Source of the DNA: Clostridia bacterium
GTDB taxonomy: Bacteria; Bacillota; Clostridia; Oscillospirales; CAG-272
Length of the DNA stretch: 11,224 nucleotides
Direction of reading: 5' to 3'
Assembly: GCA_017395885.1 (NCBI GenBank)
Contig: JAFQNM010000021.1
Coordinates: 1-11,224 of the forward strand
Shown here: positions 1-6,042 of the stretch, piece by piece
How the letters are laid out: each line of letters starts with the position of its first letter
Numbering within the stretch: the first letter of the stretch is position 1
Translations under genes and position numbers: made by a program
Notes under the pieces: model-generated
Databases searched by the model: none
What the model was told of the DNA's origin: nothing
Seen by the model: the letters and a program-made list of their open reading frames with translations, nothing else

Positions 1-10
1 CCACTTAATT

Positions 11-71
11 CTGTGCGGATTCCTTTGACGTTTGCACAGCTTCAAACTCCACGTTAAACCGGAATTTGAAG
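11..71 (-). repeat. Two abutting inverted repeats beyond the M42 operon terminator
   Basis: Arms at 11-16 and 34-39 pair perfectly over 6 bp (ctgtgc/gcacag). Arms at 40-50 and 61-71 pair over 11 bp; the one non-Watson-Crick position (47/64) becomes a G-U pair when read on the minus strand and a C-A mismatch on the plus strand, so the structure favours a minus-strand transcript. The second hairpin ends exactly where the terminator stem at 72 begins. They may be a structured 3' trailer of the operon, a REP-like palindromic element, or chance. There is no recognisable gene in 1-116. Function is unknown. Confidence 0.4.
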
Positions 72-108
72 AAAAGACCTTGAAGGATAAAGTCCTTCAA
101 GGTCTTTT
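72..108 (-). terminator. Rho-independent terminator of the murD-M42 operon
   Basis: A perfect 16-bp inverted repeat, arms 72-87 and 93-108 with a 5-nt loop (88-92), starts 9 bp past the last stop codon of the minus-strand operon. The outer four pairs are A/T, so each strand has a T run right after the GC-richer core; the minus strand reads TTTTCTTC, a modest U-tract. The position and stem strength fit an intrinsic terminator. It could also work for plus-strand transcription arriving from the left, because the T run exists on both strands. Confidence 0.8.
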
Positions 109-116
109 CAATCATA

Positions 117-1103
117 TCAGAATTCTGCTTTGCAAAGTGCTACAGTCAGGTCAATAGCGCCGCAAACATCCTTTGTTGCAACAGTTTCAACTGCGGTATG
201 GATATATCTTGTGGGTATGGAGATGCATCCTGCACGGGCTCCCTCGCCTGCAAGCTGCATAGATGCGGCATCGGTGCCTCCGTAGGGGAGTATCTCAAGC
301 TGGTAGGGTATGCCGTTTGCCTTTGCGGTGGCCTTCATCTTTTCAACGAGAGTAACGTCACAAATGGCAGACTGGTCCTTGATCTTAACAGCAGGGCCAT
401 CTCCCAGCTTAACTGCCATAGGCTTTGCTCCCTTGGCATCTCCTGTTGCGGTAACGTCAATGGCAATGCCGTAATCGGGGGCAATGGCAAAGGCCGCTGT
501 TCTTGCGCCTCTTATGCCAACCTCCTCCTGAACTGTAAAGACAAAGGTAACGTCGTTTTTGAACTCATCACTGCTTTCAGCGGCGGCCATAAGAATGGCG
601 CAGCCAATTTTATCGTCCAGAGGACGGCCGCAAAGCTTTCCGCCGGCAAGCGCCTTTACCGTGGGCGCAACGGCAAACGTATCTCCGATACGGCAGATTC
701 GCTCAGCCTCCTTTTTTGTTTTAACGCCAAGGTCAACAACGAAGCTGTCTGCCTTATAATCTGCAGGCTTGACCTCGCTCTCGGGCACTATAACTCCTGC
801 CTTACCGTTTTCAAAAATCACCTCGGAGTAAGCTGCTGCCGCAAGGCTGATGCCGCCGATGGGTGCAAAGCGAACGAAGCCGTCATCCTCGATATAGGTA
901 ACGATAAAGCCTATCTCGTCCATATGAGCGCAGAACATAAGCTTTTTGCCCTTGCCTGTCTTGCGGCAGATAAGGTTGCCGAGGGCATCTGTTGTAACGG
1001 AGTCAAAATAGGGCTCCATTTTTTCTGCGATATACTCGCGTATCTTTTCTTCGTGACCCGATACGGAGATTATTTTAACAAGGTCCTTTATATATTTTAT
1101 CAT
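117..1103 (-). CDS. M42 family metallo-aminopeptidase, paralogue 1 (last gene of operon)
   Basis: Predicted cytosolic dinuclear-metal aminopeptidase of the M42 family (glutamyl aminopeptidase/YsdC/TET type), which trims N-terminal residues from peptides and assembles into tetrahedral dodecamers in characterised members. The 328-residue protein carries the full set of expected ligands: H60 and D62 (AHMDEIG), D163/D164 (PLDDKIG), E193/E194 (QEEVGIRGA), D216 (AIDVT) and H302 (RYIHT). No signal peptide or membrane segment is visible. An in-frame GTG at 1169 would add 22 residues unlike the family N-terminus and would sit inside an intercistronic hairpin; I chose the ATG at 1103, which starts the typical IKDLVKIISVSGHEE segment, although its ribosome site is weak. 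Substrate preference (acidic, hydrophobic or basic residues) cannot be read from the sequence. Homology also matches proteins annotated as endoglucanase CelM, but peptidase is the safer call. Confidence 0.9.
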   Translation of the reverse strand: MIKYIKDLVKIISVSGHEEKIREYIAEKMEPYFDSVTTDALGNLICRKTGKGKKLMFCAHMDEIGFIVTYIEDDGFVRFAPIGGISLAAAAYSEVIFENGKAGVIVPESEVKPADYKADSFVVDLGVKTKKEAERICRIGDTFAVAPTVKALAGGKLCGRPLDDKIGCAILMAAAESSDEFKNDVTFVFTVQEEVGIRGARTAAFAIAPDYGIAIDVTATGDAKGAKPMAVKLGDGPAVKIKDQSAICDVTLVEKMKATAKANGIPYQLEILPYGGTDAASMQLAGEGARAGCISIPTRYIHTAVETVATKDVCGAIDLTVALCKAEF

Positions 1104-1144
1104 TTTATTACCATGCTTTCTTTGCCCGTGAAAGAGCACAGGCG

Positions 1145-1188
1145 GCGTGAAAAGGAGAATTTGCGGCACGAGGGCCGTATTTTCACGC
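1145..1188 (-). repeat. Intercistronic hairpin between M42 paralogues 2 and 1
   Basis: A perfect 9-bp inverted repeat (1145-1153 gcgtgaaaa with 1180-1188 ttttcacgc) encloses a shorter GC-rich stem (1164-1167 with 1174-1177). It lies just after the stop of the upstream peptidase gene and 41 bp before the next ATG. No T run follows on the minus strand, so it does not look like an ordinary terminator. It may stabilise or set a processing point in the polycistronic RNA, or lower expression of the last gene; this is inference. Confidence 0.45.
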
Positions 1189-1193
1189 AGGCT

Positions 1194-2273
1194 TTATTCG
1201 GAAAGTGCTGTGATGCTTGCCAGAGCAAGGCGGTAGGTGCTCTCAAAGTCATCTGCACGGATAACGTTTGAGGCAGTGTGTATATATCTTGAGGGAATGC
1301 TCATAACGGCACACTTAACGCCTGAACGGCTCTTGTGGATATGGCCTGCATCGTTGCCGCCGGAAACGTATTTTTTGATCTGGCAGGGAATATCCCGGCT
1401 CTCTCCCACAGAGAGAACAAGGTCTGTCAGCTCCTTGTCGTATATGGTGCTTCTGTCCATCAGAGATATGGCAGGACCGTCTCCCTGCTTTGCAACGGTC
1501 TTGTGAGGGGGAGTTGAGCAGATATCGGCAACTGCGGTAGACTCAAATATAAGGGCGTGGGTAGGGTCTATAAGGTGAGCCGCAGTACGTGCACCGGAGA
1601 TGCCGAGCTCCTCTCGGCAGGTAAAGGCGAAATACATATCGAAGGGGATAGTGTCTCTGATGGGATAAAGCTCCTTCATCAGGGCACACATAACGGCGTT
1701 TCCTGCTCTGTCGTCAATGGCCTTGGCCTTGATCATTCTGCCTCCCTCACCGAAGGTGACGAAATCGCTTTCAAAGGTGGCATAATCTCCCACGGAGACC
1801 TGCTTTTCAGCCTCCTCACGGTCGGCGGCCCCGATGTCGATGTAGAGCTCGTCCATGGGGAGAGCACTGTCTCTCTCATCGGCCTTCAAAAGATGAATGG
1901 GCTTAACCCCGAAAACACCTCTCACAAGGCTTTCACCGTCACGGCTGATAACAACTCTCCTGCCTGCCATAATACGGGTATCTCCGCCGCACATAGAGGC
2001 TACCTTGAGAGTGCCGTCGTCGGAGACGGATTTTATCATAAAGCCGACCTCATCCATATGAGAGGAGAGCATAAGCCTTTTTGTTCCCAGCCTTCCGCCC
2101 TTGCCGTTGCCCTTGATAAGGGCAATAACTCCGCAGGAGCGGTTGGGGATAAGCTCGTCATAGTATCCCTCTATGCAGTCGAGGATGATACGTGCGATCG
2201 GGTCCTCACATCCTGAGGGGCCAAAGGTGAGGCACAGCCTTTTGAGAAGCTCTTGTCTTGTTTCGTTAAACAT
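1194..2273 (-). CDS. M42 family metallo-aminopeptidase, paralogue 2
   Basis: Predicted cytosolic M42 aminopeptidase of 359 residues from the chosen ATG. Ligands are in the expected order: H72/D74 (SHMDEVG), D187/D188 (AIDDRAG), E221/E222 (REELGISGA), an acidic residue at E244 where paralogue 1 has aspartate, and H332 (RYIHT). The start at 2273 is preferred over an in-frame codon at 2294 because AGGAG (plus-strand ctcct at 2283-2287) stands 9 nt upstream, and because 2273 makes an 8-bp overlap with the end of the preceding gene, typical of translational coupling. The N-terminus (LCLTFGPSGCEDPIA) fits the usual family opening of a short helix and a GxSGxE-like turn. It differs from paralogues 1 and 3 along most of its length, so the triplet is old rather than a recent duplication. 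The exact peptide substrate is unknown. Confidence 0.9.
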   Translation of the reverse strand: MFNETRQELLKRLCLTFGPSGCEDPIARIILDCIEGYYDELIPNRSCGVIALIKGNGKGGRLGTKRLMLSSHMDEVGFMIKSVSDDGTLKVASMCGGDTRIMAGRRVVISRDGESLVRGVFGVKPIHLLKADERDSALPMDELYIDIGAADREEAEKQVSVGDYATFESDFVTFGEGGRMIKAKAIDDRAGNAVMCALMKELYPIRDTIPFDMYFAFTCREELGISGARTAAHLIDPTHALIFESTAVADICSTPPHKTVAKQGDGPAISLMDRSTIYDKELTDLVLSVGESRDIPCQIKKYVSGGNDAGHIHKSRSGVKCAVMSIPSRYIHTASNVIRADDFESTYRLALASITALSE

Positions 2274-3324
2274 ATCTGTCCTCTCCTTTCGCAAAAATGT
2301 CCTTGCTTTTCAGAATAGCTGCAAAGAGAGCGGCTGTGCTTTCGATATCGGAAAGCTCAACGGTCTCGTTGTAGGTGTGCATGGAGCCGATGGGAATGCT
2401 GATAACGCAAACGGGGATGCCGTCGCCAACGAGGGAGAGCATGGTTGCGTTGGTGCCGGTGTCCGTAGCATCAACAGTAATGCCGTATGCGATATGTGAC
2501 TCCTTGCAGAGAGAGATAACGCTGTCTGTGAAGGGCCTGTCCGTAACGGCTGAAAGAGAGATAACCGGGCCGCCTCCGAATTTTCCCGATTCCTCAGGCT
2601 TAACTCCGGGGGCCGTAGCAAAGGTAACGTCAGTAACGATGGCCAGATCGGGGCGGATAGCATAGGCAGAGCTTGAGGCACCGTCTGCCATTGTAGCCTC
2701 CTCTCTTGCCGAGAGGGTAACGTAGAGATCAGCCTCCATTTCATCGGGGGAGAGGGAAGCCGCGGCAAGATAAGCGGCTGTGCAGCAGGCCTTGTTATCA
2801 AGGCTTCGGGATGCAACACGGCCGCTGCCCAGCATTGCAGGCCTTTCGTAGAAGCCGATAGGTGTTCCGATCTCAACTATTTTCTCAAGCTCTTCCTTTG
2901 AATAGCCTGTGTCGATACGTAGCTCGTCGATCTTTGGAGTTTTTTTGCTGTCGCCTGCAGCCTGAAGGTGGGGAGGGGTGGAAACGATAACTCCGTAGAT
3001 CGTCTCCTTGCCGTAGATAAGCACCTCAGCGGCAGGAAGTATGCGGCGGTCAAGTCCGCCTATATTGGCAACGGAGAGAAAGCCTCCGTCAAGGATTCCG
3101 GTAACTATCATGCCTATCTCATCGAAATGGGCATCGATCATAAGTCTGGGCGCATTCTCCTTGTTGCATCTTTTGATAAAGACGTGGGTGCCCGAGGAAT
3201 GGGGAATATACTCGTCAAATGGCAGAGAAAAGAATGATCTGAGCTCCTCCCGGCCTCTTTCCTCGTGTCCTGAAACGGACATTACGGAAACGAGCTTTTC
3301 TATCATTTCTTTAGCGTTGTACAT
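2266..3324 (-). CDS. M42 family metallo-aminopeptidase, paralogue 3 (divergent)
   Basis: A 352-residue M42-type protein, first of the three peptidases after murD, separated from murD by 35 bp. The start has a good site (AAAGGA, plus-strand tcctt around 3331-3335). Metal-ligand positions are kept: H66/D68 (AHFDEIG), D176 (SLDNKA), E208/E209 (REEA), D232 (VTDVT) and H316 (SMHT). It departs from its neighbours around the active site: the second Asp of the DD pair is Asn, the glycine-containing segment after the Glu pair reads ATMADGASSSA instead of VGIRGARTAA, and the PTRYIHT/PSRYIHT segment is PIGSMHT. A catalytically active enzyme is likely but with altered specificity; a partner subunit in a mixed oligomer is also possible. 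It has no signal peptide. The gene overlaps the start of paralogue 2, pointing to coupled translation. Confidence 0.87.
   Translation of the reverse strand: MYNAKEMIEKLVSVMSVSGHEERGREELRSFFSLPFDEYIPHSSGTHVFIKRCNKENAPRLMIDAHFDEIGMIVTGILDGGFLSVANIGGLDRRILPAAEVLIYGKETIYGVIVSTPPHLQAAGDSKKTPKIDELRIDTGYSKEELEKIVEIGTPIGFYERPAMLGSGRVASRSLDNKACCTAAYLAAASLSPDEMEADLYVTLSAREEATMADGASSSAYAIRPDLAIVTDVTFATAPGVKPEESGKFGGGPVISLSAVTDRPFTDSVISLCKESHIAYGITVDATDTGTNATMLSLVGDGIPVCVISIPIGSMHTYNETVELSDIESTAALFAAILKSKDIFAKGEDRYV
2283..2287 (-). promoter_or_regulatory. Ribosome binding site fixing the start of M42 paralogue 2
   Basis: AGGAG on the minus strand lies inside the 3' end of the upstream peptidase gene, 9 nt before the ATG at 2273. 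It decides against the in-frame upstream start at 2294 and implies that translation of the two genes is coupled. Confidence 0.7.
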
Positions 3325-3359
3325 TTTATTTCCTTTCTGAAAAGCGTAAGAGTCAGGTG

Positions 3360-4763
3360 CTACAGGGTCTCAACGATGGCCTTGAAGGCCTCTCCGCGCA
3401 CCTCGAAATTCTGGAATGCATCGAAGCTTGCACAGGCAGGGGAGAGGAGAACGCAGTCTCCGCTCTCTGCTGCAGAGGCGCAAAGGCGAACGGCTCCCTC
3501 AAAGTCACGGTCCTCAAGAAGGGTGATGCCCGATGCTTGGAAATCGGGATGAGAGAGGATAGCGGTCTTTATCTTCTCAAGGGTAGCGCCTGTCAGCACA
3601 ACGGTCTTTATATATCTGCAGGAGGTGAGAGCATCTGCAAGAGGCTCAAAGGGGATATTTTTGTCATATCCGCCGCAGATGATGTTGATGGGGCAGGTAA
3701 GAGCAGAGATCGCTGCCGCCGTTCTTGTGGGGGATGAGTCTATGGAGCTGTTGTAGAATCTGATGCCGTTCTTTACACGAACAAGCTCAAGCCTGTGCTT
3801 TACACCTCCGAAGGTGGAGGCAACACGGCACATAGCCTCCCTTGAGGCATAGGTATAGGTTGCGGCAATGGCGGTGGCATAGTTTTCAATATTGTGCTCA
3901 CCGGGAAGAAGTATTTCAGAGAGGGGGATCATCCTCTCCTCCGTTCCCCTTTCGGAGAGGTACATAACGAGGTAGCCGTCCTTGGGGTAAACTCCGCCCT
4001 CGCAGCGGGAGAGGGTATCCATCGGAATGGGGCTTCTCGAGAACCACATAACGGGACACTCGCATGAGGAAGCAAGGTCTCGGCAAACGGCATCGTCGTA
4101 GTTGAGCACGGCTCTTTGTGCTCCCTTCAGTATTCTGGCCTTAGCCTCGATATATTCGTCCATACCGGTATGCCAGTTAAGGTGGTTAGGGGTCACGTTT
4201 TTTATAACGGCAACGGTAACGGGAGAGGATACCGTCATAAGCTGGAAGCTGGAAAGCTCAGCCGCAACGATGCAGTCGCCGTCCATATCACCGATACGGT
4301 GGAGGAGAGGCTCTCCGATGTTACCGCCGAGAAAAACGCGTTTTTTCCCTTCCTCCTCAAGGATCTTGGAAACGAGGGTAGTGGTGGTGCTTTTTCCGTC
4401 GCTGCCGGTGATGCCTATAACGGGGCAGGGAGCCTTTTCTATAAACATTTCCATTTCGCCCGTAACGCAGATATTGCGTGCTCTTGCATCCTCAAGAACA
4501 GGCAGATCGGGCCGAAAGCCGGGGGAGCGGAAAACGAAATCGCCGTTCATTTCGGAGAGGTAGCTTTCACCGAGAATAAGCTCTGCTCCCATAGAGATGA
4601 GCTCATCTGCTCTCTCGCCCATTTCTTCAAGGCTTTTTTTGTCTCTGACCTCGATCTCGGCTCCCATATCCGAGAGCATACGTGCAAGGGGCATATTGGA
4701 AACGCCGGCACCAAGAAGGATCACTTTTTTTTCTGAAAATATAGGGGAAAGATCAACTTTCAT
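3360..4763 (-). CDS. murD: UDP-N-acetylmuramoyl-L-alanine--D-glutamate ligase MurD
   Basis: Cytoplasmic ATP-dependent ligase that adds D-glutamate to UDP-MurNAc-L-Ala in peptidoglycan precursor synthesis. The 467 residues show the three Mur-ligase domains: an N-terminal Rossmann-like part with GAGVSNMPLA (18-27), the ATP P-loop GITGSDGKSTTTT (117-129), ELSSFQL (169-175), NVTPNHLNWH (189-198), a lysine in YIEAKARI (K208) at the place of the carbamylated lysine, GEHNIENYATA (288-298), and the C-terminal LLSPACASFDAFQNFEVRG (439-457), which is diagnostic. Length is normal. The substrate loop at 338-346 reads NSSIDSSPT rather than the classical NDSKATN; related Clostridia carry similar loops. The start has AAAGGGAAA upstream. 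It leads an operon with three peptidases rather than lying in a dcw cluster. Confidence 0.97.
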   Translation of the reverse strand: MKVDLSPIFSEKKVILLGAGVSNMPLARMLSDMGAEIEVRDKKSLEEMGERADELISMGAELILGESYLSEMNGDFVFRSPGFRPDLPVLEDARARNICVTGEMEMFIEKAPCPVIGITGSDGKSTTTTLVSKILEEEGKKRVFLGGNIGEPLLHRIGDMDGDCIVAAELSSFQLMTVSSPVTVAVIKNVTPNHLNWHTGMDEYIEAKARILKGAQRAVLNYDDAVCRDLASSCECPVMWFSRSPIPMDTLSRCEGGVYPKDGYLVMYLSERGTEERMIPLSEILLPGEHNIENYATAIAATYTYASREAMCRVASTFGGVKHRLELVRVKNGIRFYNSSIDSSPTRTAAAISALTCPINIICGGYDKNIPFEPLADALTSCRYIKTVVLTGATLEKIKTAILSHPDFQASGITLLEDRDFEGAVRLCASAAESGDCVLLSPACASFDAFQNFEVRGEAFKAIVETL

Positions 4764-4810
4764 ATGTATTTTCCCTTTCGGATAAGGTTTTTATATGCAT
4801 TTACCCTATA

Positions 4811-4839
4811 ATTATATTACCTTTTTTGAGTTTTGGCAA
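4811..4839 (-). promoter_or_regulatory. Sigma-A promoter for the murD operon
   Basis: On the minus strand, TTGCCA (plus 4834-4839) and TATAAT (plus 4811-4816) are separated by 17 bp. The -10 box is perfect and the -35 has one mismatch. Transcription would start near 4803, giving a leader of about 40 nt before the murD ATG at 4763. Confidence 0.8.
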
Positions 4840-4877
4840 CCGCTTTTCCAAAAACATCGAAGTATTGCAAATAATCT

Positions 4878-4906
4878 TTGACAAAATGGGGTTTTGGTGG
4901 TACAAT
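4878..4906 (+). promoter_or_regulatory. Sigma-A promoter for the DUF2232-gdpP-rplI-dnaB operon
   Basis: TTGACA at 4878-4883 and TACAAT at 4901-4906 are separated by 17 bp, a near-perfect consensus. The predicted start is near 4913, giving a leader of roughly 40 nt. The -35 boxes of this promoter and of the divergent murD promoter are 38 bp apart, so one bound regulator could affect both, but no clear operator palindrome was seen between them. Confidence 0.85.
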
Positions 4907-4950
4907 GTTAAATGTATACCTATCTGTAAAAATTAGTTGGTGAAATATAG

Positions 4951-6021
4951 ATGAAAGAATCAAAATACCCTCTTTGGGAAGGACGCAAGAACCTTCCCCG
5001 TGCCGGGGGCGGGAGAACTGTGTTCATGCTTCTGGCAACTGTGGTGCTCTCTGCTCTTACGGCAAAGGGCCTTGGCGGACTGTTTTGCATCGGCATTGCG
5101 GGAGCATTTTTCGGTGCTCTCCTAACTACCGTACGCAGGCCTGTTATCTGGCTTGCGGTTCCCGTTTCATTCGGTGGTGCGTATCTCCTCTCGGGAGACC
5201 TGCTTCTCAGCCTTTCTGTGCTTTTATTCGTGCCGGTCGGCTTCATTCTTGCGTATGCTCTGTTTTTTGAAAAGAGCTTTTCTGTAAGCGTAGTATGCCT
5301 CACCGTTGTTCTTCTTGCCTCCATGGGGCTCATGGTTCTCGTTTCGGTAACAGAGGCTTATGAGGGCACCGTTCGTCAGGCGGCAGGAGCCTTTCTTGGG
5401 GATATAGAGAGCTATTTCAGAGAGGCATTTGCCTCGGTCAGCTATCCTATGGCAGACGGACAGACCTATTCTCTGCCTGCTGAAACCGTAGACAGACTCA
5501 TCGAGACCGCAGTTATGATCCTTCCTGCAGTTGCGGTGGTGACCTGCGAGCTTCTCGCATACGTGATCGCAAAGCTGTTCAGAGCTATCGTTATAAGAAG
5601 CGGCTTCAGATTTATGCTGGGCGACAGATCGGGCGAGGTCACCGTTTCGGTAGGCGCCTCTGTAGTCTATCTTATTTCGGCGGCGGTCAGCTTTTTCGTA
5701 ACAAAGGCGTCTGTTATAGCATATTCAGCAGTAAATATCACTTATATATTCCTGCCTGCAATGGCCATCGTCGGCTTCAAGATGCTCTTTGGCAGGAGAG
5801 GCTTTTTCAGAAGCAGAAGACAGGGCCCCGGCCGCATAATGATGATAGTTGCGGTGGCGTTTTTGATATTTATGTCTCCCATCGGCTTCTTGCAGATGCT
5901 TGCAGTGCTTGCGGCGGTGTATACGGTGGGAAGAACCCTCATATCCGGCATAGACCACGGTCACGGCGGCGAGGACGACGGCGGCAGTGAGGATAAGGGA
6001 GATAACGAGGGGCAGCATTAA
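4951..6021 (+). CDS. DUF2232 (YybS-like) polytopic membrane protein
   Basis: A 356-residue inner-membrane protein of unknown function. About seven to eight hydrophobic helices are visible, roughly at residues 24-38, 42-58, 64-81, 84-105, 113-133, 187-210, 231-250, 256-279 and 296-325 (some may merge), with a soluble loop near 135-180. The N-terminal 22 residues are charged and probably cytoplasmic. The identity rests on the membrane topology, length and, above all, position directly before gdpP, rplI and dnaB, the place held by yybS in Bacillus. The last 25 residues form an unusual acidic, glycine- and histidine-rich tail (H336, H338, then a DE/G run, ending in H356). The start is preceded by GGTGA at 4939-4943 and by a strong promoter. 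Some DUF2232 proteins resemble transporter S-components, but I cannot assign a substrate. Confidence 0.8.
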   Translation: MKESKYPLWEGRKNLPRAGGGRTVFMLLATVVLSALTAKGLGGLFCIGIAGAFFGALLTTVRRPVIWLAVPVSFGGAYLLSGDLLLSLSVLLFVPVGFILAYALFFEKSFSVSVVCLTVVLLASMGLMVLVSVTEAYEGTVRQAAGAFLGDIESYFREAFASVSYPMADGQTYSLPAETVDRLIETAVMILPAVAVVTCELLAYVIAKLFRAIVIRSGFRFMLGDRSGEVTVSVGASVVYLISAAVSFFVTKASVIAYSAVNITYIFLPAMAIVGFKMLFGRRGFFRSRRQGPGRIMMIVAVAFLIFMSPIGFLQMLAVLAAVYTVGRTLISGIDHGHGGEDDGGSEDKGDNEGQH

Positions 6022-6042
6022 GAAAAGAAAGGATAGGGACAG

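Noticed and set aside
1..57. Plus-strand frame open from the window edge to a TAA at 55-57, possibly the end of a convergent gene
   Set aside because: Only 18 codons are visible, with no recognisable protein signature; too little to call.
5..115. 36-codon minus-strand open frame starting just after the stop of M42 paralogue 1
   Set aside because: It runs through the terminator stem and adjacent hairpins, and no Shine-Dalgarno sequence precedes its ATG. It is kept only as a note within the hairpin finding.
1104..1169. 22-residue N-terminal extension of M42 paralogue 1 from a GTG at 1169
   Set aside because: The extension does not resemble M42 N-termini and overlaps an intercistronic hairpin; the ATG at 1103 fits the family start.
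198..1271. Long plus-strand open frame of 357 codons opposite M42 paralogue 1
   Set aside because: It is antisense to a clear M42 gene with intact catalytic motifs, its cysteine-rich composition is unlike a real protein, and it has no convincing ribosome site; it is a codon-bias shadow.
1557..2216. Plus-strand open frame of 219 codons opposite M42 paralogue 2
   Set aside because: Antisense shadow of a well-supported gene, with no promoter, ribosome site or recognisable motif.
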